Assembly (NCBI GenBank): GCA_023910675.1
Contig: JAAVWC010000011.1
Span: 1 to 64,000 of the forward strand
Direction: 5' to 3'
Length of the DNA stretch: 64,000 bases
DNA from: Gemmatimonas sp.
Lineage (GTDB): Bacteria; Gemmatimonadota; Gemmatimonadetes; Gemmatimonadales; Gemmatimonadaceae
Both the position numbers and the translations under genes were made by a program. The notes beneath the pieces were generated by a model. That model had not been told where the DNA came from and made no database searches. It saw only the letters and a program-made list of their open reading frames with translations. Shown here in pieces: positions 24,722 to 33,849 of the stretch (the stretch's first letter is position 1; every line of letters starts with the position of its first letter).

Positions 24722-24955
24722 TCAGCGACCGAACAGCATGGACGGCAGCCGCACGAGCGCGAACTGCAGCGCCACGTCGACCAGCCCAATCAGTGCACCC
24801 AGGAGCAGCACGAAGATGATGATCTGGATAGTGGCCGACTGCAGTTGCCCGCGGTCCGGCCACGTCACCTTCTGCATCTCGGCGAGCACGTCGTGATAAA
24901 ACGTGACCAGCCGCGTGCCAAGTCCCGGTCGGGAAACCTCGACGGGAGCCGTCAT
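24722..24955 (-). CDS. secE: Preprotein translocase subunit SecE
   Basis: 77 residues with a single membrane helix (IQIIIFVLLLGALIGLVDV) preceded by the amphipathic segment with the conserved EMQKVTWPDRGQL motif. Clamps the SecY channel in the inner membrane. Starts 3 bp after the rpmG stop and precedes nusG. Confidence 0.97.
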   Translation of the reverse strand: MTAPVEVSRPGLGTRLVTFYHDVLAEMQKVTWPDRGQLQSATIQIIIFVLLLGALIGLVDVALQFALVRLPSMLFGR

Positions 24956-24958
24956 GAC

Positions 24959-25111
24959 TTACTTGGTTTCCTTGTGGAGCTGGTGCTTGTTGCAGCGCGG
25001 GCAGTACTTCTTCCACTCCACGCGTTCCGGATGAAGACGCTTGTTCTTCATCGTGAAGTAGTTGCGGTTTTTACACTCGGTGCACCCGAGGATGATCTTC
25101 TCGCGCGGCAT
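24959..25111 (-). CDS. rpmG: 50S ribosomal protein L33
   Basis: 50 residues, too short for most gene callers' default filters. Begins [18 protein letters not shown] and keeps four zinc-binding cysteines as CTEC and CPRC, so this is the zinc-containing C+ form. GAGG lies about 12 bp before the ATG. It heads the rpmG-secE-nusG-rplKAJL-rpoBC series; in many genomes a tuf gene (and tRNA-Trp) would come just before, but neither is here. Confidence 0.97.
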   Translation of the reverse strand: MPREKIILGCTECKNRNYFTMKNKRLHPERVEWKKYCPRCNKHQLHKETK

Positions 25112-25410
25112 CTTCCGGCCTCGTCACAGCTCAAAATAGTTCGGACCCACCTCCGGCTTGCACCGAAGTGGGGTGAGCCTTGCAACGTAGTAGAGCCGAG
25201 AGTCCCCCGCAAGTCACGCGCCCATCCTCTCCACACTGCGCCCGGCCAATCCGCAAGTCACAGCAGACAATGAGGTTATCGGACAAGCGGGCATACCCGA
25301 ACCCCAGCCGAACCGTCCGTCAATACCATTCGCACCCACAACCCGAAACCCCAACCCACCACCCGAAACTGATCAGTTCCCGGTTTTGCGTTCAGGTTGG
25401 GAGTCGAAGG
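25112..25410. other. Intergenic region upstream of rpmG
   Basis: No gene, no tRNA-Trp and no tuf remnant recognisable. It must carry the promoter of the rpmG-secE-nusG operon; a weak match on the minus strand is TTGCGG, 17 bp, TACGTT near 25185-25215. Confidence 0.4.
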
Positions 25411-26040
25411 TCAGCTACCCCCCAGCGCCTCCGCGAACCGCACCAGGTCCGCCACGGACTGCGCCTCCATTTTCAGCATCACCCGGCCGCGGTGCACCTT
25501 GACGGTCTTGAGCGCGATGCCGAGCTGCGCGGCGATCTGCTTGTTCGGCAGCCCCTGCACCACCCCCTCGAACACCTGCTGCTCCCGCGCGGTCAGCAAC
25601 GCCTGCCGCCGCCGGATCTCCCCCGACAGCTCGGCCCTCGCCATGAGTGACGCCCCCTTGGCGACCGCGCGCTCGACCGCATCGAGCAGCGCCGCCGGAT
25701 CCGCCGGCTTTTCGAGAAAATCCACCGCCCCGTCCCGCATCGCCTGCACGCTGCTCGATACCGTCCCGAATCCGGTCACGAAGACCATCGGCACGTCGAT
25801 CCCCCGCATCCGCAGCGCCTTCTGCAGCTCGAGTCCCGTCACGCCCGGCATCTGCAGGTCGGTGACCACACAGCGCACCGCGCCGACCTCGGGCCACTCC
25901 AGGAACGCCGTCCCGCTGTCGAACGACACCGACCGGTACTCTGCCACGTCCAACAGACGTGCCAAGGACACCCGCGCCGCGTCGTCGTCATCCACGACGG
26001 CCACCAACGGCCGCACCATCATCTCAGCCACATCACCCAT
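25411..26040 (-). CDS. FixJ/NarL-type response regulator
   Basis: 209 residues. The receiver domain has the acidic cluster VVDDDD, phospho-acceptor Asp61 in VVTDLQMPG, the switch Thr in VFVTGFG and the Lys in FLEKPAD. A LuxR-type helix-turn-helix occupies the C-terminus (LTAREQQVFEGVVQGLPNKQ, then KTVKVHRGRVMLKM). The receiver resembles the FixJ/TodT subgroup. It overlaps the upstream sensor kinase by 8 bp, so the two form a cognate pair. Target genes are not evident; the only immediate downstream genes are the rpmG-secE-nusG operon, 300 bp away. Confidence 0.95.
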   Translation of the reverse strand: MGDVAEMMVRPLVAVVDDDDAARVSLARLLDVAEYRSVSFDSGTAFLEWPEVGAVRCVVTDLQMPGVTGLELQKALRMRGIDVPMVFVTGFGTVSSSVQAMRDGAVDFLEKPADPAALLDAVERAVAKGASLMARAELSGEIRRRQALLTAREQQVFEGVVQGLPNKQIAAQLGIALKTVKVHRGRVMLKMEAQSVADLVRFAEALGGS

Positions 26041-29000
26041 GTGTCGTCACCTGAAGAGGAACCAGCCTGTCTGCACGGTCGGCGTGCGCCGTATCCGTGG
26101 GCACCCACAGCGACACGACCGCACCGGCACCACTCAAATGCCCCACACCGATACGCCCGCCGTGCGCTTCGACCACGCGACGCGCGATCGCGAGCCCCAT
26201 CCCCATCCCGCTCGCCCGCGTCGTCACGAACGGTTCGAACGCCGAGCGACGGACGTCCGCCGCAAAGCCGCCCCCATTGTCCACGACGGACAGACGAACT
26301 CCACCGGCCACCGGTCTCGCACGCACCAGCACGTAGCCGTTCCGCACGACCCGCGCGGCCTCGAGGGCATTCTGCAGCAGATTCACCACGACCTGCTGCA
26401 GGAGCACCCGCTCCACCGTGATGGCGGGCGTCTCCGGGGCAATGTCCACGTGCAATGGCACCCCGTGATAGGCAAACTCCTGCCGGAGCAGCAGGGTCGT
26501 GCTCTCCACCAGCTCCCTCACCGACAGCAGCTCGCGTTCGCCATGCTCGCGTCGCAAGAACCGCCGGAACTCACGCACCACCTGCGACGCGCGCCGTCCC
26601 TGTGCCACGACGTCGAGCAGCGCCTCTTCGATGGCCGGGGCACTCGTCGCCCCCTGTGCGACCTGCCGCGCCAACAACCGCCGCGCGACTTCGGCGTTGT
26701 TCACGATGGCCGCCAACGGCTGCCCGAGTTCGTGCGAGAGTGACGCCGTGAGTTCACCGGCCACCGCGACACGCCCCACTTGCGCCATCTCGCGCTGGTG
26801 CTGTTCGGCAAGCTCGGCCGACTGGCGTCGGGCCTGCAGCTCGATTTCGCGCGCGCGGGCGGTGGCTTGCGCCGTGCGCGCCCGCTGCAACAACGCCAAG
26901 ACGAGCACACCCACGACGGCCGCCCCCACCAGGGCCCAAAACCACGGTCGCTCCTGTAACCGTTCCGGGACCTCGACCGCGAGCGGAGGGGCGGCCCGCC
27001 AGTTTCCACCGGGCACGCGTCCTTCGATGCGCAGCTCATACGTCCCCGGCTGGAGCGATACCAGACGCACGACGCGCGTCGACCCCAGCGCCTGCCAGGT
27101 CGCATCGCGTCCCTCGAGGCGGTACCGGAAGGACATGGCATCAGCGAAGCGAAATGATGCGGCGCTGAATCCGATCTGCCCCCCGCGGTCATCGGGATCC
27201 AGGCGAAGGGCACTGTCCACACTGACGGAACGCCCTGACGCGGTACGGATGGAATCGAGCTGCAGCGGCGGCGTCTCGCCAGCCAACGGCAGCGCCGCCG
27301 TGTGCACGGCAACCATCCCGACCACGCTCGAAAATGCAAGGACACCATCGCCCAGACGGATGGCCGCCGGAGATCCGCTGTTGCCTTCGGGAACGCCTTC
27401 GGCAAACGACAGTAACCGGGAGACCGGAGGTTCGGTGGAGTCCGTCAACCAGCGGCGGAGCGCCGTCATCGAGACCACCGTGATTCCACGGTTGCCCGGC
27501 ATCCACAGCCGTTCGTTGTCATCGATGACGAGGGCAGACACGGTGGGGTCGGGGAGCGGCACCGCGCGCGCCTTCCCCCCCATGCGGAAGTGCCAGAGCC
27601 CACTGCCGTACGTCCCAATCCACACCCCCTCGCGCCCATCGACCAGCAGCGCCCGTGGCACGACATTCGGGATGCCGTGCAGGCGGTGATAGACCGCGTG
27701 CTGCCCGTCACGCCAGCGACTGAGCATCCCTGTTTGGGCCACCCAGATCGCGCCGTCAGCAGCCCAGGCCATCGCGTGGACGGGCACATCCGTCGGCGTA
27801 CTCCACCCCGACAGATACTCCAGACGGTCATCGGGGAGCACGCGTCCCACGCGTCCATCGGACAGCCCGAAGACAACGGTATCGCCGCGCGAAATCAGCG
27901 CGCGTACCGACGTGGGGGAGGCGAGATACGAGTTCAGGGCCCACGTCTTGTCCGTTGGGACGCCAGGCGTGTGGCGCCGAAGGGCCCCGTCACCACCGAC
28001 CCACAGGCGCTGGCGTGAATCCGTGAGCAGACTGGTCGTGCACCCCTGCGGCGCCGGGCGGGCGATGGTATCGATCACGCGCGCCATTTGGGTTAAGCGT
28101 CGAACTGGTCCACACCCCGACGTCGCGTACAGCGCTCCGTTGGGAGCCGCCGCGAGCGAGCCCGCGCTTTTTTCCGGGAACGCCTCGGCCGACGACGCCA
28201 ACCGCGTGGAACTCTGCTGCAGTATCAGCAACCCCTCGAGCGTACCAATCGCGAGCAGACCGTCATGCGTTACGGCCAGCGAGATGATGTTGGTGCTGGC
28301 CTCGAGCATCGCGACCGGTGTGGAAGGGACGCCAGCAACGGACGGCGGCACGTAGCGGTAGAGGATGCGCTCCGCGCCGATCCACAGCGTTCCCGACGGC
28401 TCACTGATGATCGCCTGTACCCGCCCTTCGATCCCCGGGACGCGCGTGAATCGATTCTGTTCGAGTCGCCAGATGCCGCGCTGCTGCCCGACCCACACAC
28501 TCCCGCGGCCGTCGGCGTGCAGTCCGACGTCGCCACGCACCGGCGTAGGATCCGGGTGCCCAACCACGGTGGATCGTCCTTGCGCATCGACGCGGATGAG
28601 CCCGCGCGGACCGACATATAACATGGCCCCCGAGGACTCGCGGACGAAGCCACTGTAGCCTGTGTACGGCAGGCGGGCGGACCACCGTCCCTTCGTCACG
28701 CGGTGGATATCGCTCCCCTCGCGCACCCACATCTCGTCGCGCCGGTCGGTGAACAGCGCGTCGATGCTCCGGATCCCCTGATCGAGGGGCGCCGATGACA
28801 ACGAGTCGCGGAAGGCACCGCGCGCCAGCCGCGCCACCATGCCGTTCGGCGTCCCGATCCAGAGGTCACCGGCCGGAGCCATGTGCAACGCCGTCACGGC
28901 ATTCGACGCGAGCATCGGCAATTGCGCCGCTGTGTAGCTCACGATGGCGCGCCCGTCGAAGCGGAAGAGCCCGCCGAATGTGGCCCCCCAGATATAGCCG

Positions 29001-29200
29001 TCACGATCGCTCACCAGCTCCGTGACCGTCGACTGCGGCAGTCCCGCTTCGACGGTCCATGACCGCACGGAAATGCCATCGGACAGCACCCGCGCCGCGC
29101 CGCGCCCGAGCGAACTCTGGCTGCGTGCGCGGTGCGGAGTCAGTCCGACGGCACCCACGAGCACGAGACCCGACAGGAGGACGCGACGCAATCCAAGCAT
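26033..29200 (-). CDS. Sensor histidine kinase with Reg_prop beta-propeller and Y_Y_Y domain
   Basis: 1055 residues. A signal peptide (MLGLRRVLLSGLVLVGAVGL) leads into about 620 residues of two-component-regulator propeller repeats, for example GYIWGATFGGLFRFDGR and GDLWIGTPNGMVARL. A Y_Y_Y-type domain follows (FRYRLEGRDATWQALGS, PGTYELRIEGR), then one membrane helix (about 752-770), a short coiled coil and the kinase core. His823 is in SLSHELGQPL; N-box NLLQNALEA, G-boxes VDNGGGF and GMGMGLAIA. Such sensors usually detect extracellular glycans or metabolites, but the ligand here is unknown. With its regulator it occupies the slot between the tRNA array and rpmG where tuf is found in many genomes. 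Confidence 0.93.
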   Translation of the reverse strand: MLGLRRVLLSGLVLVGAVGLTPHRARSQSSLGRGAARVLSDGISVRSWTVEAGLPQSTVTELVSDRDGYIWGATFGGLFRFDGRAIVSYTAAQLPMLASNAVTALHMAPAGDLWIGTPNGMVARLARGAFRDSLSSAPLDQGIRSIDALFTDRRDEMWVREGSDIHRVTKGRWSARLPYTGYSGFVRESSGAMLYVGPRGLIRVDAQGRSTVVGHPDPTPVRGDVGLHADGRGSVWVGQQRGIWRLEQNRFTRVPGIEGRVQAIISEPSGTLWIGAERILYRYVPPSVAGVPSTPVAMLEASTNIISLAVTHDGLLAIGTLEGLLILQQSSTRLASSAEAFPEKSAGSLAAAPNGALYATSGCGPVRRLTQMARVIDTIARPAPQGCTTSLLTDSRQRLWVGGDGALRRHTPGVPTDKTWALNSYLASPTSVRALISRGDTVVFGLSDGRVGRVLPDDRLEYLSGWSTPTDVPVHAMAWAADGAIWVAQTGMLSRWRDGQHAVYHRLHGIPNVVPRALLVDGREGVWIGTYGSGLWHFRMGGKARAVPLPDPTVSALVIDDNERLWMPGNRGITVVSMTALRRWLTDSTEPPVSRLLSFAEGVPEGNSGSPAAIRLGDGVLAFSSVVGMVAVHTAALPLAGETPPLQLDSIRTASGRSVSVDSALRLDPDDRGGQIGFSAASFRFADAMSFRYRLEGRDATWQALGSTRVVRLVSLQPGTYELRIEGRVPGGNWRAAPPLAVEVPERLQERPWFWALVGAAVVGVLVLALLQRARTAQATARAREIELQARRQSAELAEQHQREMAQVGRVAVAGELTASLSHELGQPLAAIVNNAEVARRLLARQVAQGATSAPAIEEALLDVVAQGRRASQVVREFRRFLRREHGERELLSVRELVESTTLLLRQEFAYHGVPLHVDIAPETPAITVERVLLQQVVVNLLQNALEAARVVRNGYVLVRARPVAGGVRLSVVDNGGGFAADVRRSAFEPFVTTRASGMGMGLAIARRVVEAHGGRIGVGHLSGAGAVVSLWVPTDTAHADRADRLVPLQVTTHG

Positions 29201-29255
29201 GTCCTAAAGGATCGGCCTCGGCCGCACGGACGTGAAGCCCCCGGCCCAACACAAA

Positions 29256-29286
29256 GCCCCCGGCACTCGAGACGAGTGCCGGGGGC
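29256..29286 (-). terminator. Terminator of the tRNA operon
   Basis: Perfect 14-bp arms (29256-29269 and 29273-29286) with a 3-nt loop, 10 bp after tRNA-Thr(GGT). Followed on the minus strand by CTTTGTGTTG, a modest U-tract. Confidence 0.85.
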
Positions 29287-29295
29287 GTGGGGAAG

Positions 29296-29368
29296 AGCTC
29301 ACAACCGGGATCGAACCGGTGACCTCATCCTTACCAAGGATGTGCTCTGCCAACTGAGCTATGTGAGC
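29296..29368 (-). tRNA. tRNA-Thr (GGT)
   Basis: 73-nt cloverleaf. Acceptor GCTCACA/TGTGAGC, anticodon stem CATCC/GGATG with loop TTGGTAA, giving anticodon GGT. T-arm GGTTCGATCC. CCA is not encoded. Last tRNA of the array. Confidence 0.97.
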
Positions 29369-29392
29369 GTCCTGCAACTGGTACCACAACAG

Positions 29393-29465
29393 AGCGGGAG
29401 ACGGGACTCGAACCCGCGACATCAAGCTTGGAAGGCTAGCGCTCTACCAACTGAGCTACTCCCGC
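29393..29465 (-). tRNA. tRNA-Gly (TCC)
   Basis: 73-nt cloverleaf. Acceptor GCGGGAG/CTCCCGC, anticodon loop CTTCCAA, anticodon TCC. The anticodon stem CTAGC/GCTTG has one T-T mismatch. T-arm GGGTTCGAGTCCC. Confidence 0.95.
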
Positions 29466-29507
29466 GTCGTTCCGTCTTACCCCGCCGGCGAACCGGCGGT
29501 CCTGCAG

Positions 29508-29590
29508 TGGTGGGGGAAGGATTCGAACCTTCGAAGGCTTGCGCCGTCAGATTTACAGTCTGATCTCGTTGGCCACTTGAGTACCCCACC
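29508..29590 (-). tRNA. tRNA-Tyr (GTA)
   Basis: 83 nt with the long variable arm expected of class II tRNAs. Acceptor GGTGGGG/CCCCACC, anticodon loop CTGTAAA within AGA...TCT, anticodon GTA, T-arm GGTTCGAATCC. Confidence 0.95.
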
Positions 29591-29625
29591 CAAGATTCGC
29601 CGACCATCGCGTAACGAGCGGCGAA

Positions 29626-29698
29626 AGCTGACGAGGGGGCTCGAACCCCTGACCTGCTGATTACAAATCAGCTGCTCTACCAACTGAGCTACGTCAGC
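29626..29698 (-). tRNA. tRNA-Thr (TGT)
   Basis: 73-nt cloverleaf. Acceptor GCTGACG/CGTCAGC, anticodon stem GCTGA/TCAGC, loop TTTGTAA, anticodon TGT. First in the order Thr(TGT)-Tyr-Gly-Thr(GGT), the same as E. coli thrU-tyrU-glyT-thrT. Confidence 0.97.
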
Positions 29699-29802
29699 AG
29701 AAAAGGACCCGAACTCCCAGAGACCCCAATGCTAATGGGGTGAGGGGGCTTTGGGTAGCTCCCCCACCCCGCCGTTTCGTCCCTGGCGAGCCAGCGACGG
29801 GG

Positions 29803-31209
29803 TCAGCCCCGCCGCCACCGGGTGCCGTCCGGGCCATCCTCGATAAGAATGCCGCGGGCGGTCAGCTCCGCGCGGGCGGCATCGGCCGCCGCAAAGTCAC
29901 GGCGCTCCCGGGCAGCCTTGCGGGCAGCCAGTCGCTCCTCGACCCACGCGGCCAGCTCGCCATCGCTTTCCTGCTCCGGCACGAGATCGAGCACCGCGTC
30001 CATAAAGCGGAAGGCCGCGCGCGCGCGCTCGAGCGCGCCGTGGTCCGCCCCACCCGCGTCGAGCTCGCGATTGGCTTCGGTAATGAACGTAAAGAGCGCC
30101 GCCATGGCTTCCGGGGCGTTGAGGTCGTCGAACAGCGCCTCCAGGAACGCCTTTTCGGCGCGGGTGGCCGCGTCGGCCAGCGCCGACGTCCCGCCAGTGG
30201 CTTCCGCCAGACGGCGCGCGAAGGCCCCAATGCGGTTGACCGCAGCACGTGACTGCTCGAGGGAATCCTCGCCCAGGTTGAGCTGCTTGCGATAGTGCGC
30301 GTTGAAGACAAAATGGCGATACACCGTGCCACTGATCCCCTGTTCACGCAGCTCGACGACATTGGCCACGTTACCGACGCGCTTGGCCATCTTGGCGCCA
30401 TCGGTGAGGAGAAACTCGCCGTGGCACCAGCACCGGGCGAACTGCTTCCCGGTGGCCGCTTCGCTCTGAGCGATTTCGTCTTCGTGGTGCGGGAAGATGA
30501 GATCGATCCCGCCGGCATGGAGGTCGAAGGTTTCGCCGAGGTACTTCATGGCCATCGCCGAGCACTCGAGGTGCCAGCCGGGACGACCACGTCCCCACGG
30601 AGAATCCCAGGCGGCGCCGGTGGCTTCGTCTTCCGGCTTGGCCGACTTCCAGAGCGCGAAGTCCTGCGCGTTCTCCTTGGCGTATTCGTCCTGCGCCACG
30701 CGCGCGCCGCTCTTCACTTCGCGTTTGTCGAGCTGCGACAGTTTGCCGTAGTCGGCGAACTTGTCGATGGCGAAGTACACCGACCCGTCGTCGGCCACGT
30801 AGGCGACGCCGTTGGCGACGAGCCGCTCCACCAGCGCGATCATTTCCGGGATGTGCTCGGTGGCCTTGGGATACCCCTCAGCGTCCTCGATGCGCAAATA
30901 GCGGCGGTCTTTGTGAAAGAGCTCGGTATACGGCTCGGTCACATCGAGGATGTTCTGTCCGTTCGCCTGCGCCTTGCGGATGATCTTGTCATCCACGTCG
31001 GTGAGATTCATGATTTGCTCAACGCTCCAGCCGGCAAGCCGGAAGGTGCGACGCAGCAGATCTTCGAAGAGGAACGTCCGGAAATTGCCGAGGTGGGCCG
31101 CGTTGTAGACGGTGGGTCCACACGTGTACATGCGCACCGTGTGACCATCGACGGGTGCGAACGGCTCGACGCGGCGCGTGAGCGTGTTGTACAGGCGGAA
31201 CTCGGGCAT
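29803..31209 (-). CDS. cysS: Cysteinyl-tRNA synthetase
   Basis: 468 residues. The ATG at 31209 ([17 protein letters not shown]) matches the family start; longer frames are spurious. Class I signature HLGN at 39-42, zinc Cys30 in YTCGPTVYN, the zinc site around HLECSAMA and FPHHEDE, and a KMSKS-type motif KMAKRVGN at about 272. Charges tRNA-Cys in the cytoplasm. It precedes the tRNA array on the same strand with about 100 bp between. Confidence 0.98.
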   Translation of the reverse strand: MPEFRLYNTLTRRVEPFAPVDGHTVRMYTCGPTVYNAAHLGNFRTFLFEDLLRRTFRLAGWSVEQIMNLTDVDDKIIRKAQANGQNILDVTEPYTELFHKDRRYLRIEDAEGYPKATEHIPEMIALVERLVANGVAYVADDGSVYFAIDKFADYGKLSQLDKREVKSGARVAQDEYAKENAQDFALWKSAKPEDEATGAAWDSPWGRGRPGWHLECSAMAMKYLGETFDLHAGGIDLIFPHHEDEIAQSEAATGKQFARCWCHGEFLLTDGAKMAKRVGNVANVVELREQGISGTVYRHFVFNAHYRKQLNLGEDSLEQSRAAVNRIGAFARRLAEATGGTSALADAATRAEKAFLEALFDDLNAPEAMAALFTFITEANRELDAGGADHGALERARAAFRFMDAVLDLVPEQESDGELAAWVEERLAARKAARERRDFAAADAARAELTARGILIEDGPDGTRWRRG

Positions 31210-31321
31210 TGGCGCGGAATGGAACGGGGTGGTCGTTCGCGGCAGGACGGTTCGTGGGGTCGGACTTGCAACCTGTGGGATCCGCCTGCAGCATCTAGCT
31301 GTTAGTATGGCGTAGAATCTA

Positions 31322-31338
31322 GGGGGTGTGTCACCCCC
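31322..31338. other. Short hairpin upstream of a plus-strand gene
   Basis: Perfect 7-bp stem GGGGGTG/CACCCCC around TGT, in the divergent gap between cysS and the 31372 gene. It would lie in the 5' leader of that gene. Function unknown. Confidence 0.35.
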
Positions 31339-31371
31339 GTGGGCTCCCCCTCTTTCTCCCCGGAACCGACC

Positions 31372-31986
31372 ATGTCTGATTCGCCGTTCCAGTCGCCCCG
31401 TTCGCCGCGCCGCCGCCACCTCGGTATCGTGATCGCGCTTGCCGCCGCCGTGGTCTGCGGCCGCGCCGCCGTTTCGCAGCAAACGCCGCCAGCCGCGCCG
31501 CCGGCGGCACCGACCCAAGCGAAGCGGGTGGGCGACAGTGCCGCGGCGCCAGACAGCACCGCTATGGCGGTGCAGGTTGCCGACTCGCTCGCCGTGCCGG
31601 ATTCGCTTGCGCCGACAACGGCCGATTCGATTCAGTCGACCCCGCTCGTGGCCGCCGCGCCGGCGGCGCCGGCGACGTGGCCTGTCGATCCCGCTACTGG
31701 GCAGACGGTTATCAACGGTCGCCCCGTCGTCGGACGCGTGTTCATCATGCAGAAGACCGATGGGACGGTGAAGTATCCGAACGTTGCCGACGTCGTTTCC
31801 CATGAGGCGCTCGCGCCGCTGCCCGCCGTGGTTGGCACCAGCTATATCCCGGCGCCGCTGGCACTCCAGCGCCGTCACCGCGGTATCATGGTACAGGCGA
31901 CGCTCTGGTCAATGGACAGCAAGCGGTCGGCCACGCGTCTTCGCAACTACCCCGTCAGCACGCCGGCGAACGAACTGGGCAAGTAA
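31372..31986 (+). CDS. Exported or membrane-anchored hypothetical protein, Ala/Pro-rich
   Basis: 204 residues from the ATG at 31372, which sits after CCGGAACCGACC. A basic N-terminus (SPRSPRRRH) precedes one hydrophobic helix (LGIVIALAAAVVCG), consistent with a signal peptide or anchor. A low-complexity Ala/Pro/Asp/Ser linker of about 75 residues follows, then a compact region GQTVINGRPVVGRVFIMQKT and a basic end. I do not recognise the family. Divergent from cysS. Confidence 0.6.
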   Translation: MSDSPFQSPRSPRRRHLGIVIALAAAVVCGRAAVSQQTPPAAPPAAPTQAKRVGDSAAAPDSTAMAVQVADSLAVPDSLAPTTADSIQSTPLVAAAPAAPATWPVDPATGQTVINGRPVVGRVFIMQKTDGTVKYPNVADVVSHEALAPLPAVVGTSYIPAPLALQRRHRGIMVQATLWSMDSKRSATRLRNYPVSTPANELGK

Positions 31987-32004
31987 CACCCATCGGGGTG
32001 GGAG

Positions 32005-32739
32005 TCACTCCCACGCTCGCAGGTTGAACAACTGGCCGTGTCGTAGCCAGACACCGCGAGGCGCCGCCGCCGGGAGCATCTGCTCCGGTGGCGGCGCTTC
32101 GTGGTTCGGATGCTCATGGACGCGTCCCTGACGGTGCGGGGCGCCGTGATGGCCGGCGCGCGGTGGCCATGTCCGGGGCGCCCTCGAGGGCGAAGACGCG
32201 GGTGCCATCGCGGTCTCCATCGCACCAACTGGTTGCGGAGTCGCTACGGCGACCACGGCGCCGCCCTCGAGACGTATACGACGGGCCCACGCGCGCCACT
32301 GATCGAATTCGCGCGTCGAGAGCGGCGCACGGCGCGAGGCGCGCAACAGGTGCACCGCCGCGCCTGACGTGCCGATGGACGTCGAAGGCATGGCGGCTGC
32401 GTCCGGCCTCAGGTCTCGCCATCCTTCGAGCACCGCATCGAGCGCGTTGGCCGTCACGCTGCACCGTCGGATTCGTACGGCGGGGGCGGCAAGGCGCGCC
32501 CCCGTCAACCGGCGTCCGCCAAGGAGGGCCGGGCTACCGGCCAATGCCGCAAGCAGGACACGCGCACTCGCCGGATCGTCGTGATGCACGACGACACAAT
32601 CACCGCGATGCACCGTAAAGTGCACCCGATCGAGCACGCGGACATGAGCGCTGCAGGACGGCGGTGTTCCTACGTGCCATTCGGCCGTGGCGCCAACGAG
32701 CGCCAGCAGTGGAGAAGGTGTTGAGCTCAGCATGGACAC
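32005..32739 (-). CDS. Degenerate ABC-ATPase-like protein
   Basis: 244 residues (an internal Met at 32733 is an equal start). The N-terminal half aligns by eye with an ABC nucleotide-binding domain: VLDRVHFTVHRGDCVVV would precede Walker A, and VLLAALAGSPALLGGRRLTG would follow it, but the P-loop itself reads HHDDPASAR, with no GxxGxGK. The expected Walker B and H-loop positions (HLLRASRRAPLS and VAVATPQP) also lack their Asp/Glu and His. The C-terminal 50 residues are His/Pro/Arg-rich. No permease is adjacent. It follows the DUF1611 gene by 37 bp. A non-catalytic relative is the best guess. Confidence 0.5.
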   Translation of the reverse strand: MSMLSSTPSPLLALVGATAEWHVGTPPSCSAHVRVLDRVHFTVHRGDCVVVHHDDPASARVLLAALAGSPALLGGRRLTGARLAAPAVRIRRCSVTANALDAVLEGWRDLRPDAAAMPSTSIGTSGAAVHLLRASRRAPLSTREFDQWRAWARRIRLEGGAVVAVATPQPVGAMETAMAPASSPSRAPRTWPPRAGHHGAPHRQGRVHEHPNHEAPPPEQMLPAAAPRGVWLRHGQLFNLRAWE

Positions 32740-32776
32740 ACAGTGGGGTATTGGCCCTCAGCGTGTGTCACCAGAT

Positions 32777-33844
32777 CTACGACGACTGGATCGTTCCAAC
32801 GCGACGATCGGAATGAAACCGCGCAATGGCGTCCGCAATTGGCGCGGCATTGAATCGCACGGGATCGGTCACCGGCAGGCCGGTATGGTCCTGCGCCTCG
32901 TGAATGGCGCGCAATGCCGCCGGTTCATCGAGGTCGTACGTATTGAGCGCCACGGCAATGACTGGCGATGCACGCAGTGGGCGCATCATGTTTTCGTATA
33001 GCGCCATGACCTCACGCAGCGGCGGAATGTTCACCCACGCGTTGCGATTGATCGTCGTGCGTGAGGGCTGCGCACAGAGCACCATGGCATGGGGCAATGC
33101 ACCGTGCATCAGTCCCAGCGTAACACCGGAATACGCCGGATGCAGCAGGGACCCTTGTCCTTCGACGAGCACGATGTCGGCGCCGGCTGCGGCTTCGATG
33201 GTGAGCGACTCTGCGGCGCCGGCAATGAAATCGGCCACGACGGCATCGACGGCGATGCCGCGTCCGGCAATGAGAATCCCGGTCTGCCCGGTAGCGGCAA
33301 AGTGCGCGCGTGGGCCGCGCGCCTGTACGGCCTGCTGCACCTGCAATTGCGTCGTCATTTTTCCGATGTTGCAATCGGTACCGACGGTGAGCACGACCGT
33401 CGCCTCGAGTTCGCGCACGCGACCGTAGCCCACGTCGAGGTCGGCCGGCGCGCGACGCAAGTCGTAAATGCAGGCACCGTGTGCTGCGGCAAGCGCGGCG
33501 AATGCTTCATCATCGCCGAGCAGGGTGTGCAGCCCGCTCCACACATCGAGCCCGGCGCGAAGCGCGTCGCACACGATGTCGCGCCACGCCGGAGGGAATT
33601 GTCCGCCGGCGGGGGCGATGCCGATGAGCAGCGCCGACGGACGATGTGCCAATCCATCGGTGAGCGAGGCGACGACGGGGATGTTCCCGCCAAAACCGAG
33701 CACATCGTGCGCCGTACGCCCCACCTGCGTGGAGTCGAGCACCGCGACGACCTCAGTGGGAACGTAGCGGATGCAGGCGTTTGCGGTTTTCGAGGTGAGC
33801 GGGCCGAAGCTGCCTTCGGCCAGAATCAGAAAGCGGCGCGACAA
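32777..33844 (-). CDS. DUF1611 family P-loop protein (DgcN-like)
   Basis: 355 residues. The N-terminal Rossmann-like part (FLILAEGSFGPLTSKTANA) is followed by a P-loop GTDCNIGKMTT around residue 155, then ATGQTGILIAGRGIAVDAVV and EGQGSLLHPAYSGVTLGL, all characteristic of DUF1611. Some members (DgcN) act in D-glutamate catabolism together with a partner enzyme; no such partner is next to it here, so the substrate is uncertain. It follows pspA by 5 bp and may be in the same transcript. Confidence 0.75.
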   Translation of the reverse strand: MSRRFLILAEGSFGPLTSKTANACIRYVPTEVVAVLDSTQVGRTAHDVLGFGGNIPVVASLTDGLAHRPSALLIGIAPAGGQFPPAWRDIVCDALRAGLDVWSGLHTLLGDDEAFAALAAAHGACIYDLRRAPADLDVGYGRVRELEATVVLTVGTDCNIGKMTTQLQVQQAVQARGPRAHFAATGQTGILIAGRGIAVDAVVADFIAGAAESLTIEAAAGADIVLVEGQGSLLHPAYSGVTLGLMHGALPHAMVLCAQPSRTTINRNAWVNIPPLREVMALYENMMRPLRASPVIAVALNTYDLDEPAALRAIHEAQDHTGLPVTDPVRFNAAPIADAIARFHSDRRVGTIQSS

Positions 33845-33849
33845 CCGCG

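Noticed and set aside
29803-31878. A longer cysS starting about 220 codons upstream
   Set aside because: The extension is Arg/His-rich without homology; MPEFRLYNT at 31209 is the standard CysRS N-terminus.
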